The notes below the pieces were generated by a model. The model was not told the DNA's origin. It worked only from the letters and a program-made list of their open reading frames with translations, and did not search any database. Positions 35,172-46,563 of a DNA stretch of 64,000 nucleotides are shown here, piece by piece (the stretch's first letter is position 1; every line of letters begins with the position of its first letter). Where the stretch lies: contig VZRZ01002452.1 of the NCBI GenBank assembly GCA_013398175.1, positions 112,053-176,052 of the forward strand, in the 5' to 3' direction. The translations under genes and the position numbers were made by a program. Source of the DNA: Climacteris rufus (Eukaryota > Chordata > Aves > Passeriformes > Climacteridae).

Positions 35172-35308
35172 AGAAGGGCTGGGCTGGATGTGGCTCTGAG
35201 TAACCTGGGATAGTGGGAGGTGTCCCTGTCCATGGCAGGGGCTGGGACTGGATGAGCTTTAAGGTCCCTTCCAACCCAAACCATTCTGGGAATCTGTGAT
35301 TTTATGAA
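35172..35308 (+). mobile_element. CR1 LINE 3'-end fragment
   Basis: Forward 'gctgggctggatgtggctct' through 'ccctgtccatggcaggggct' to 'gggaatctgtgattttatga'. Confidence 0.92.
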
Positions 35309-35309
35309 A

Positions 35310-36930
35310 ATTAGCATCTCTCTTCCCTCTTCACTTCCTTTAATTTCCTCATAAATGAATGAAATGAAACATTTGCAGTTGAATGAAATAATTTGTATTA
35401 AACTCAAGCAGGCTGGTTGGCAGGCAAACGGGGTGTTCAGGCAAGAATAAATATTAATTATTCTTTAAATAGAATGGAATTGTTTTTATGTTTTCAGTTT
35501 ATTTGCCAAATGAAATATAACATCACTGTCACATCCCAGGCTGAATAGGCAGGAAGAGAACTGGGCTGAACTGGGGCAAAACAGGGAATTGCAGGAACTC
35601 AAGCCAGGAGCTGAGATCTTGAGGAAGGCCTGGAAAAGCTGCTGAAGCAGCTCAAGGAGGTGGAGAGGGATTTTCCTAAACACTCTGGGCAGAGTAACTA
35701 CAGACAACACCCAACCTGAAATTAAAACAGATTTATTTGCCCAGTAAAAATTTCTTTTTCCTCCAAAATCATCACGACCACAAAGATTTCTCTTTCTTTT
35801 TTTACACCGTGATACATTTTCCCTGGTTTTTTTCCACATCCTGCTGAACACACCTGGAATGTTTTTAAAGGAAAAAAAGCCAATTTGCAATGCTCTGTTT
35901 AAGTTTTAAAATGATGTCGTGCCCTGTTCTTTCAGAGAATCTATCTGCTCACTTCCAGAAGAAGTTTAGTGTTTTATACAGTATTTATAAAAGGTGATGT
36001 AAATAGACAAGCAGAGAAGGGAAAAAAAGGGAAAAAAAAATCAGTCAATGGGATTAAAAGATAAGGAGATTGTCAGCGTGGATACAGAACTGCAGGGAAT
36101 AATGCAAGGTGGATGCTTTCCCTGGGACTGCTGCAGAGGAGCATTAGGAAAGGACAGGAATGTAAATGCCATCCCATTAACAGCTCCTACGGATTTTCCT
36201 GGCAATTCTTTCAAAGGAAAACTCCTGAAAACTCCTTGCCTGCCCTCACAGGGAGTCAGTCCACCAGGAACTCAAGGCTTTGGGGGAACCACATCGGGAA
36301 AAGCTGGCTGCCCTTTGGGATTGTTTGCAAGTAGAGATGTTCATTTATCTTCTGATATGCCCAGAAAAGCCTGGAATGCCAGCAGGGCAGGACCTGTGGG
36401 TGCCACATTTGCAGGATGTTATCAGGTGTTCCTGGCAGCCTGTGCCCTGCAAGGTCCCTCCCCCAGACAATAATAACCATTCCCAACAAGTTCCTTATCT
36501 TATCCCAGCAGCATCCCTCCAGGAGATTAGTCAGGCATCCCAGTGTCATGTTTTATCTCTAAAGCCTTGGATTTAGGCATAGCATGTGTCTAGCCCCAAA
36601 AGCCAGGTGTATTCCAGGCAAACAGATGGGGATCCATAAACATTTCATTTCTTTTATGAGATGCACAAAGTTTTCAAGCCTGCTTTAAATCAAACACAGT
36701 TCTGACATGCTGGCATAAATTGGCCAATGATTAAAATAAGAGGGAAATGCTTAAAATCAGGCAAATGTTTCCTGAAAATAATTGAATACGGTTCACATGT
36801 AAGGGAAGTGGGGAGTTTTCTTCAAACACTGAAGAAAATTTTACCTGATCCCTGCCCAGCACAGCAGAGTCCTGGAGCAGCACAAAGCAAGGCCTGGGAC
36901 AGGGTTAAAAATGTGGTTTTATAGAAACAT
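35310..36930. other. Unassigned intronic stretch
   Basis: A polypurine tract lies at 36012-36042. No gene, repeat family or RNA was recognised. Confidence 0.5.
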
Positions 36931-37105
36931 AAAATCATAGAATATCCTGAGATGGAGGGGACCCACAAGGTTCCCTCCAGGGCTGGGGACTCCCCACCAC
37001 CCTGGGAAGCCCATTCCAATGCCTGACTCCCCTTTCCATGAGAAAATTTTCCCTAATATCCAAACTGGCACAGCCTGAGGCCGTTCCCTCCCATCCTGTG
37101 TTCCA
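36931..37105 (-). mobile_element. CR1 LINE 3' fragment, variant subfamily
   Basis: Reversed tip 'aaatcatagaatatcctgag' with 'atggaggggacccacaaggt', then 'gagaaaattttccctaatat' and 'ccaaactggcacagcctgag'. It is a relative of the copy at 4731-4978. Confidence 0.88.
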
Positions 37106-37439
37106 TCCCATCCCATTCCCTTCCCTGGACACCTCCATCCCCTCAATGTCCATCTTGTCATGAGGGGAACACAAAACAGGTGCCCGTCTGATGGGATCTA
37201 AGGGGGACTGGCAGTGAGGAACCCCATCCATGAGGGAAATCCCACTGGTAGGGATGGCAAAGGGAAAGATGAGCTGACAAAGCAGCCTCAGAGCCAGGAG
37301 GAGTCAAGGAGGGGAAGTTGTGCCTGCAAAGCCCGTGGGGACGAGCAGACCATGACCAAAATGTAATTTATATGAAGATGTTTTGAATTTCTTCCAGCTA
37401 CTTCCAAGTCACCAATGCAGAACAGCTCCTTGCTGCTTC

Positions 37440-37570
37440 CACACAAAGGTTTCTGCAGGGAATATCATTGGATTATAATTACAGGCCAGCATTTAACATT
37501 AATCACCACAATAGTCAGTGTTCAGGTGCACTGTGCAATGTAATTATTGCCCTCCTTGCTGTCCATAGCC
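37440..37570. promoter_or_regulatory. Possible noncoding conserved element
   Basis: A repeat-free, A/T-rich stretch contains 'gattataattacaggcc', 'taacattaatcacc' and 'atgtaattattgcc', that is, several TAATTA-type homeobox words within 90 bases. Function is inferred from composition only. Confidence 0.3.
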
Positions 37571-38149
37571 CCTTCCTCATCCTGCAGCCTGGAGAATTCC
37601 CATCCTGGAAAGATGTGGTGAACAAAACCTCAATGTTTTGGGGTTTGTTTGTGGGGTTTTTAACAAGAGCACTCAAAACTGGTGCTGGCTGCTCCATCCA
37701 GGATGAGCAAGGACAGCCAGCACCACTGGAGCAGGGTGCATTTTGGTTTCTGCTTCACCTTCAGCCACAAAACCATCCTATGGATGTGGAGTCTCCCAGT
37801 GGTGTTAATGACAAAGCAAGGGGAACAATGAGGTCCTGCTTCCCCAAACACCTTCTCCAAGTGTGCAGCAACTCTTTTGTCTCAGAAGAGCTCTTTGAGG
37901 TGTCATTTTTATTGACAGATTAGTGATGATGGTCACGTGCCACTCAGCAAGGCTGAAATCCCATGTAGGAAAAGGAATTTCAATGAACGACGGCAAAATG
38001 AATTTCAAAGCCCCAAAGATTTTCTTCTTTTAAAGAGTAACAAGGGATACAGGGAATTTGAAGGGCAAATATTCAACAACAACAAGGAGAAAAAAATGCA
38101 TAGAAATACCAAGAAATTCCTGGTTTAATGATTTCACAACAAAACTGAA

Positions 38150-39750
38150 TTCTGCCACTTTGTCCCACCTCGAGGACTCAGAACCGAGTTTGATGTGAAC
38201 CTCGGGGAAATGTGGTGGGTTTTCCAGCCATGTTTGTCCTTCACTTTCAGATCAGTGGGATCCCAAAGAAAAAGGCACTGTAAGCCTCAATAAATATGCA
38301 AATAACTTCAAAAGGAGATTAAAGCCCTTTGTCCTGTTTATGTAAGTGATGATTTGTGTGCCTGTAACCAACAGGCCGCCGACTTTCTGATTTTAACCAT
38401 TCCTTGGCGGTCACTTCTGCTCAGAAATGGGTTTTTTGAAGACCTAGAAACTTGTTCTGTAATAAAGGCAGAGCTAACCACGAAGCCTTCAGCTGGCTGG
38501 AATTAGTTCACCTGTATCCCCCACATCCCATCAATAGGCATTGCTGAAGCACCAGCTTCCTGGCTGGAATGCTAATTATTCTCCTCTGCTTCCAGGAACA
38601 AGAGCACTGCACGGACAAAAAGAGATTCCTTTCTCCTCCTCTCATTAACCAGTTTCACTTGCTCAGCACATTAATGCAGAGCTAGGGATGATTACACAGG
38701 GGCTCACACGAGCTGAATAAATCTGCTTCCTGGACAGAGGAGCCGAAGGCACTCTGGAATAATGAGGGCGATGCCGGGAGGAAACCCAGCGGTCCTCGCT
38801 GAGCATCATCCCAGCCCCACGCAGCAAAGGCAGGGATGAACCTGTGGGACCTCGGGGTCACGGCTTCACCTTAGCTCTGAAAATAATCTCACTCCCAGTA
38901 TTGATTTCAAACTGTGCGCAGGTCCTCTCCTCACCTGAGGGATGGAAACGACCTTGGTTCCACTGTTAAAATGTGTCGGATTGACAGCAGGAAAGGAAAG
39001 GCTCGTGCTTAGTGATTGGATCAGCAAATTGGGGACATGGGACGTGTGCAGTGCATGGAAATACCTGGAGAAACACCTCCCTGTGGAGGCTCTTGATTTG
39101 CACCAGGTGCAAGAGCAAACTGCAAGATTTCTCTAAAAATAAGGAATAATAAAATGAAAGAACCTCACATTGCCAAATCCTATGGAATTTGCGCCGCTTG
39201 CCAGCAGCATTAGAAGTCCCGTAATCCATCAAATCTCCCCGAAGCAGAGAATGCCAAGTCCTCCCGCTTGGCGAAGGTGGGTAGAGAAATGCAGGGTGAC
39301 ATTCCCTGCCTTTTGAAGGTGACTGGCTTTGCATTCACTTTGGAACATGTCAGAAGCTTTAACATCCACTCTTCCTGAATATCCAGGAGCTTGGCTCTTC
39401 CAAGAGGTGACGTTTGCTTCTGTTGTTCCTCGTGCACGACAAAAAAGCCGTGCGCTGGGTTGCAGCAGAAGCCATTCCAGAACTGTGGAGCAACAAGAAT
39501 TCCTGGGTGTTGCAGTACCTCACACTGCTCCTTAAACACTTCTGAAAGCAAGGATTTTGGGATAAACTTCCCAGGAGAGGCTTCTGCGAGGCCAGAACAG
39601 GGGCAGATGGGTCGGAGCTGCTGCCAGATGGACCTGCTGAGAAGCACCTGGACCACCTTGAGCGGTCAATTAGTCAAGGGAGCCCCGGGGAGCTGCAGGG
39701 ATGATTTAACCATTGGTTAATGTGAGAGCTGGAAGGCAAACGAGGGATGA
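38150..39750. promoter_or_regulatory. Largest repeat-free, CpG-enriched intronic block; candidate regulatory region
   Basis: About 1.6 kb without any recognised transposon, and with more CpG than elsewhere in the intron ('caggccgccgactttctgat', 'tccttggcggtcacttctgc', 'gcgatgccgggagg', 'aatttgcgccgcttgccagc'). A perfect octamer word ATGCAAAT lies at 38296-38303. No open frame with exon borders stands out. Enhancer or silencer function, or an unannotated noncoding exon, would fit equally. Only cross-species alignment could tell. Confidence 0.35.
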
Positions 39751-39954
39751 ATCCACGGCAGTTGAGTCAGTGCCCAGCAGGATTTGATCCCAAGCTTAAC
39801 ACCAACGCCTCCGGAATTTCCCTTTCCTTGCACACCAGTCCCTCTGCTCTTTTACACCAGCCTAAGATCCTGAAGAGTCCACAGCAATACAGGCTCCTTT
39901 CCTTAAACAAGGAAGAACATACATGGAGATTTAGACCACTTTGTAAATCCCTCT

Positions 39955-40320
39955 GCTCATCTGGAGAGGAGAAGGCTCCAGGGAGAGCTCAGAGCCCCTT
40001 GCAGGGCCTAAAGAGGCTCCAGGAGAGCTGGAGAGGGACTGGGGACAGGGGCTGGAGGGACAGGACACAGGGAATGGCTTCCCCGTGCCAGAGGGCAGGG
40101 ATGGATGGGATATTGGGAAGGAATTGTTCCCTGGGAGGGAGGGGAGGCCCTGGCACAGGGTGCCCAGAGAAGCTGTGGCTGCTCCTGGATCCCTGGAAGT
40201 GTCCAAGGCCAGGTTGGATGGGGCTTGGAGCACTCTGGTGTCCCTGCCCATGGCAGGGGTGGAACTGGATGGGCTTTAAGGTCCCTTCCAACCCAAACCA
40301 TTCGGGGATTCTGTGACTCA
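39955..40320 (+). mobile_element. CR1 LINE, long 3' fragment
   Basis: Forward from 'catctggagaggagaaggct' to 'ccattcggggattctgtgac'. It lacks about 18 bases around 'cttggagcactctggtgtcc', where other copies read 'gcagcctgggacagtgg'. Confidence 0.95.
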
Positions 40321-40965
40321 GGACCCATCCTGACACTCTATTTTCAAACCAAAGTACAATAAAATGCCCTTACACAGACAGGGCTGTAACTTGCAGTGCT
40401 GGGAAGAATCCAGGAGCCCCACCAGCAACAGAAGTAGGGCATGGATACATGGAAAAAATGCCCACGTTATTCCAGGATTCCTGTCATAAATACCAACAAT
40501 ATTTTTGTGGGGCACCAACAACATCAAACTTTCACAAGTTATTGTTCCACATTTTTCCTTGCTCCTTGATCTCAAGGCTTCAAAGATTTGTTTATCATAG
40601 TAAAAAGAAATATTTAAGAACAGATTCTTGCTTGGGACGACTTCTTTGGTATCCAAGGAAAAAATGCAGGAGCTGCCTGGAGCTGTTTCCCATTCTTTCT
40701 TACCCACATAATGAAGCTCTTGCACTTTTCACATGTGGATTTGTTGGGTTTGTAACAAAAAAGCCACTGGAAATAGCTGAAGAGAGTTACATTTCTGGAG
40801 AATCTCTATGAGCCCATTCTCAGGTAACTGTTGGTGCTTTTTGGAGTGTGTCATCATGGGGAGAAAATCTCCTGGATGTGTAAAAATTCTGCACACATTT
40901 TTTTGTCCCTGTATCTTTGTTTACTCCAGAAGTCATTGGAGCAGAACCTGCATTTAGGGGAAATT
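40321..40965. other. Unassigned intronic stretch
   Basis: Nothing was recognised. Composition is ordinary and no exon borders were found with an open frame. Confidence 0.5.
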
Positions 40966-41086
40966 ACAGAATGATGGTTTTGGGTTGGAACGGACCTTCT
41001 GCTAGGTCTGGTTGCTTTGAGCCCTGTCCAACCTGGCCCTGAACATTCCCAGGAATGGGCAGCCAGATTTTCTGTGGGCAATTCCA
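40966..41086 (-). mobile_element. CR1 LINE 3'-end fragment, diverged
   Basis: Reversed 'attacagaatgatggttttg', 'ggttggaacggaccttctgc' and 'ctgtccaacctggccctgaa' with a large gap in the middle. It is among the older copies. Confidence 0.82.
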
Positions 41087-41385
41087 ACAGGGAAATCTGA
41101 AAAATTCCCCCTCCCTTCCAAAATCATGTTACCTCCTGAGTTTTCTGCTAAATGCAAGAAGGAAACAGAATCAAACTCCATTTTTTCCACGCCTGGAAAT
41201 TTCTCATTGCACTTCCCTGTAGCTGCTGGTTCCAAACTTCGAGAAAGAACAGATCATGGTGGATTTTATAACCATCACTGTCTGACCAAATGAATTCACT
41301 GGTCACAGAGATGCAAATAAAAACCAAGTAATAATGCCCTTAATAACAGGATCAGCCCTGAATTAGTCAGGCAGATGGATGAGAT

Positions 41386-41452
41386 GATTGCTGGAGATCC
41401 CTTCCAACAGAAATAATTATTCTGTTCTGTTCTATCCTATTCCATCCCATCC
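41386..41452 (+). mobile_element. CR1 LINE 3' tip with TTCTG/CATCC tail expansion
   Basis: 'gattgctggagatcccttcc' and 'aacagaaataattattctg' are a forward CR1 tip. They continue into 'ttctgttctatcctattcca' and 'tcccatcctaaac', the same motif succession as in the compound microsatellite at 18.8 kb. Confidence 0.7.
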
Positions 41453-41789
41453 TAAACAACATGAAAAGAACAAAAATCCAAGGAACAAAGCCCACTCCAT
41501 CCAAACCCCATGAGCCGTGTTATCAATACCTGGAATGTATTATATTAGTTATCCATTAGTTATGTCCTTTATTGCCAATAACAGCCATTCCAATAAAATA
41601 GTGATTGGGGAAAGCTCCATGTCCTCTTGGCCACACACAGGAAGGGCAAAGGAATTATTTTGGGTACAGCACATGGCCAGAACTCTGTGGAAACACTTCA
41701 ATACAGCCACACACATTGTAATCAACTCACTCATCACGTGAGCAAAATCAGGGTAATTATGCCATGTCCTCTACAAGTAGCAGTACAAA

Positions 41790-41802
41790 AAAAAAAAATT
41801 AA
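41790..41802 (+). repeat. Poly-A run
   Basis: About twelve A residues after 'gtagcagtac'. Confidence 0.85.
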
Positions 41803-42337
41803 AGGGATTTGTAGATTATTATTTCATTCAAGTGTTCCAGCCTCCACATCAGTATTTATCTTCCTTGCATCTTGCAGGATGCTGAGCAACATCCCGATAA
41901 AAATCTTACCACCACTGTTAGTGCTGCAAAAATTCACTGTATTTCATACTCCCCCTTGTATCTGCAAAGTAGAATTGAGCCATTAACCTTCCCAGGAAAT
42001 CCTGCTGCCAAAATAACCTCACAGTCCTAGAGAGGAGGGCTGGGCTATGCAGAAGTCATGGTTTATCTGGATTCTGCATGGAACATGTGAACTCAGACAC
42101 AGCAGAAAGCAAAAGGACTCTGATGAGCCTTGAGACTCTGCAAGCAAGAGACATTAAAAACTCTTCTGATTGCTCTTATCAGCTGTAAAAAGATCCAGAG
42201 TCACCTTAACAGCAAAAGGATTTCATTATCCCAGAGAGAGAAGGATTTTACACCATTTAAAAAGAGATTTTTACCATCAATGATAAGCTCCTAAGCCTCT
42301 CTAGAGGCCTAAAAGTATTGACAGAAATATTATCTGT

Positions 42338-42424
42338 ATGAGAGGCTGTGGCTGCCCCATCCCTGGAAGTGTCCAAGGCCAGGCTGGACAGGGCTTGGAG
42401 TAACCTGGGATAGTGGAAGGTTGA
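42338..42424 (+). mobile_element. CR1 LINE internal 3' piece
   Basis: 'gaggctgtggctgccccatc' to 'gggatagtggaaggttga'. Both ends of the usual fragment are missing, so it was truncated on the 3' side too. Confidence 0.88.
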
Positions 42425-42894
42425 GTTGAGCTCAGAGTTCAGCTGGTATTAATGACACAACAATTTAAGATGTCTAAGAAACTACAGAACAACTGCAATA
42501 GTTCTTGGATGTGGAAAAAAATTCCCAAGTTCAGTGGAAACCCTCACTCAAGGTGTGATGGACACAAATGAAATGTCTACAGAGTCTCAGCCACCTTCCA
42601 GAAAGACTTTCAGAGAAAATAAAAGCCCATGGACAAAGGAGGATTACAAAGTAGTTTTATTTCCCCTTTTACTTAAGGTGATTTGTAATATTGCCTAATT
42701 ATAAGCCAACAAATTTTGAGCTGATTCAGCAAATATTACTACAGTAAAATTCCTTTGCAAATTGATAGAAAAGTCAATTTGTGTGTGTTTTTTCCCCAAA
42801 ACAACCACACAGCAACTCAAAATTCTCACTTTAAAGTGTCCTGTTCAAGCAATTCTATAGTTTTTCTTTTTCCCTAGTAGATTTTTTCCCTCAG

Positions 42895-43018
42895 TGGCCT
42901 GTGCAAAACCTAATGCAAAAAACCAGGGTCACATGCAAAAAATACAATAAAAACTAGGGTTATATGCAAAGAATACCATTTAAAAAATAGGGTCATAGGC
43001 AAATAATACAAGAGCTCG
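42895..43018 (+). repeat. Diverged tandem repeat, unit about 31-33 nt
   Basis: Units starting with GGGTCA or GGGTTA begin at 42926, 42957 and 42990. Each carries '(t)atGCAAAnAATAC' then an A-rich run. A partial unit with 'aatgcaaaaaacca' precedes them. Confidence 0.85.
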
Positions 43019-43593
43019 GGCACTACAGGAAATGTAAATGTTAAAAATCACACAAGAGAAGATAATAATAATAAAAAAGAGGTGCCCACAATACAACAAA
43101 AGCAGCAGCAAAGCGACTGCATCCCTCAAGGCTGGAGGAGGGATGGGCTGACCTCGGAGGTCTCTGCCTTTCCTGACTTCCAGACTTCTGTGGGGCTCAT
43201 TAAAGGCTCCAAGCACAAAGCATCAAACACTTCAAGGAAAAGTTGGTCTCCATGGGAATAGAGGACAAACTAAAAATAACCATAAGCCGGCATTTTAACA
43301 ATTTTGCAGGAGATTGTCATGGCAATGAAGAGAGTTGTAACCTGTTGTCATGATAACCAAAGTTTTAAATTAATGGGAAAGCATTCCACTTCATCTTTAT
43401 TCATAGCAGATCCAGCATCCTCCATGGGAGAATTCCACATTAGTGCCTTCAGGGAAGCAGAGAGCTTGGGAGAAGCAAGGGAGGAATAAAGGACTGTGGG
43501 GATTAAAAGAAAAATTGAAAACTCCACAGCCAAACTGAAGCACTGATAGGAGGGAAAAGAACCAAGGGATTAAAATGCTTGGGGAGATGAAGG

Positions 43594-43815
43594 ATATTGG
43601 GATGGAATTCTTCACTGTGAGGGTGGGGAGGCCCTGGCACAGGGTGCCCAGAGAAGCTGTGGCTGCTCCTGGATCCCTGGAAGTGTTCCAGGCCAGGTTG
43701 GACAGGGCTGGGAGCAGCCTGGGACAGTGGAAGGTGTCCCTGCCCACGGCAGGGGTGGAACAGGATGGGCTTTAAGGTCCCTTCCAACTCAAACCATCCT
43801 GTGATTCCACGATGC
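43594..43815 (+). mobile_element. CR1 LINE 3' fragment
   Basis: Forward from 'gatattgggatggaattctt' to 'aaccatcctgtgattccacg'. The block 'gcccacggcaggggtggaac' is intact. Confidence 0.95.
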
Positions 43816-44477
43816 CTTGTTGAGGGAGCTGCTCTCCTCTGCACTTCAGTGCTTGGATAAAGTTCTCTGGGATTACAGTATCTGTACTACAGGGCAAGCA
43901 GCAGGAATGCTGCCAGGGTGCAGGAAGGTCTCTTGGACCATCCGCTCCAGCAGGAGCACCATGAACACCCAGGGAAGCAGCAACTGGATTTATCATTTTA
44001 ATGCAGAGAAATTACGGGACCACAGCAGTGTAACCATGCTGATGCCAGCTCTTCCCTCTTTATCTGGAGTCCCTGCATTTTGGCAGGTGGATTTCAGAAT
44101 GGGAACACTGGGAAAGCTGGACAGTCAACAACAGCCTCACACCCAATGATTCTCTTCCCTGCACGGGAGTGGGAACACAACCACTGTTATCCCTCATAAG
44201 TACCTGCCATCAGCCACTGCCTTTTACAACACTGTTCATCATCTGTTATCACTGCTTTCAGCAGTGAAATAGATTCTCTTTGCTCTCACTGGAGGCATTC
44301 CCAGGGCTGCCAGAGGGAACAAAACACTCCTTGCTGAAGAAATGGGAGAAGAATGGTTAAACCAGCTCTGCTTTTTCACTCAAGGGGCACCCAAGTGAAA
44401 TGATAAGCTGAAGGTGCATGTTGTCTTCTCCATCTGGAATGCACACGGTCCTGGAGGACTCTGTGAATGGATTTCCA
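43816..44477. other. Unassigned intronic stretch
   Basis: Nothing recognised. Confidence 0.5.
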
Positions 44478-44545
44478 GTCCAGAGGAGCTGCTCCAGGGG
44501 CTGGAGCCCCTCTGCTCTGGAGCCAGGCTGGGAGAGCTGGGGGTT
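44478..44545 (+). mobile_element. CR1 LINE interior fragment
   Basis: Only 'gtccagaggagctgctccag' to 'ccaggctgggagagctgggg' remains. Its left flank could be a different 5' junction and its 3' part is missing. Confidence 0.85.
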
Positions 44546-45466
44546 CTGGGTCTAAGTCACCAACCTGCTGCTCGTGCATTCAGTGAGACCCTCAATTACA
44601 TTAATGGGCTCAGAGCAAACCATGCCTTGTCTGATGACAACATAATTGTTATTTTTGTGGAAAATTGCTCTGCTTACCCTGGAATTACTATGATAGTCCA
44701 TTATACTATTGCTTCCTTAACTGTTTTGAGGGGAGAGAAAAACTATTCTGGCAACAGAACGCACATCTTTACACCTTCAACCAGCACAAAATGGGCTTCA
44801 CCTCCACAAACAGTTCCCAATTTGAAATAAAAAGAAACTAGAGGCAAACAGAAGTTCACATGCCCACACACACTCATCTTTCTGAATGAATTTCTGCATT
44901 GTTCAGCTGTTAAAATCAGGTTTTTCCCCTCTCTGATTTCATTTACAGTCACCATGGCCTTTGCATCTCCTGGGAATGCCAGTGAATCGACCTCTTCTCC
45001 CTGGAGACAGATGCTCTCTGCTGCCAAACATGAGGTTTCTAATGATGAGGCACAGAAATGTCATTTTTAAGTGTAAATGAATGGTAACAAACCAAGTGTA
45101 AGGTGGACACTTCCTCTGGTTACCTACTAAGAGAATTTCTTAACTATGAGTTCCAAAGGGCCTTCACCTATCATTACTCCAGGGTTTCCTTCTTGTACTT
45201 CTCCTCCCAGCCTGAGAGCTCATCTTTCCAGAGGATTTCTTCATTATTCCACCTGTTCTTGAAAATTACTTTGCTGAAGAAATGAAACAGCTCAGACCTG
45301 CTCCCAGGGCAAGGTGCTTCTCTGGAAGGACGGGCTGGGGAGCGTCCTCAGAGAGGAGCATGGCCAGCACGGGGGTGTTGGTCACAGGCTGCTGCTCTTC
45401 CCAGGAATGCTGAAATCCTGGATTTCTTTCTCCAGGTCACTGCTCAGACAGGACCTTAGAACAGGA

Positions 45467-45930
45467 GAGACGTGGCTCTGTTGGAGCAGTTCCAGAGGAG
45501 GCCATGGAGGCTGGAGCCCCTCTGCTCTGGAGCCAGGCTGGGAGAGCTGGGGGGCTCCCCTGGAGAGGAGAAGGCTCCAGGGAGAGCTCAGAGCCCCTGG
45601 CAGGGCCTAAAGGGGCTCCAGGAGAGCTGGAGAGGAACTGGGGACAAGGGCTGGAGGGACAGGACACAGGGAATGGCTTCCCACTGCCAGAGGGCAGGGA
45701 TGGATGGGATATTGGGAAAGAATTTTTCCCTGTGAAGGTGCTGAGGCCCTGGCACAGGGTGCCCAGAGAAGCTGTGGCTGCTCCTGGATCCCTGGAAGTG
45801 CCCAAGGCCAGGTTGGACAGGGCTTGGAGCAACCTGGGACAGTGGGAGGTGTCCCTGCCCATGGCAGGGGGTGGGACTGGATGATATTTAAGGTCCCTTT
45901 CATGCCAAACCATCCTGGGAATTCATGATC
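45467..45930 (+). mobile_element. CR1 LINE, long 3' fragment
   Basis: Forward from 'gagacgtggctctgttggag' and 'cagttccagaggaggccatg' through the complete tail to 'atcctgggaattcatgatct'. About 460 nt. Confidence 0.95.
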
Positions 45931-46309
45931 TTCCCTATGTACCACCAGTTCATCAGCCCAAGCCTTGCACCCTGCTCCAAGGGCTGCCTTTTTTCCCAGC
46001 TGAAGGATAACAGCTCATCCTGGGAATTCAAAAGGCTCTACATGACGAGGCTGTTGACAAACACATTCCTGTAAAAAGACCTGGACACGGCAATTCCTGC
46101 AAGGAAACAAGCACTTCTCACCATCAGCAGAAATCCAGGGGTCGGGGAAAGGACCAGTGGGGGCGAGGGGAGGGGAAGGAAAAAAGGCTGCAACACTGAA
46201 GAGTCTTTCAGGACTCATTTATTCGAGCAGTGCCAAGCCAGCTCACTGCTGCAATATTTTCTTCCTGCACTCAGAGCCAGGGCTTTGGGATCTAATAAAT
46301 CATCACTGG

Positions 46310-46480
46310 CCGCAGAGACATTAAAATTCTAGCCCAGTACTGCATCAGATGAAATGAGGCCGAGTGCCAGCAAGCGCAGGGAGAGGGAAGGGCAGCCACA
46401 CACACTTTAAAGTAAAGTGTATGAATGCATTTGCATATAAGCAACACCTGATTTTGCCTTCAGACCAGGCTAAACGTAAT
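46310..46480. promoter_or_regulatory. Possible noncoding conserved element with an octamer word
   Basis: A perfect ATTTGCAT octamer (46429-46436) sits within 'gaatgcatttgcatataagc', in a repeat-free stretch. An Oct-type factor site is a plausible but untested reading. Confidence 0.3.
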
Positions 46481-46501
46481 GAAACAGAGCAGCAAAACAG
46501 A

Positions 46502-46563
46502 TCTGCAACTGGATGATCTTTAAGGTCCTTCCCAACCCAAACCACTCTGGGATTCTGTGATTA
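46502..46563 (+). mobile_element. CR1 LINE 3' tip
   Basis: 'gcaactggatgatctttaag' through 'caacccaaaccactctggga' to 'ttctgtgatt'. This is the shortest clear full-tip copy. Confidence 0.9.
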
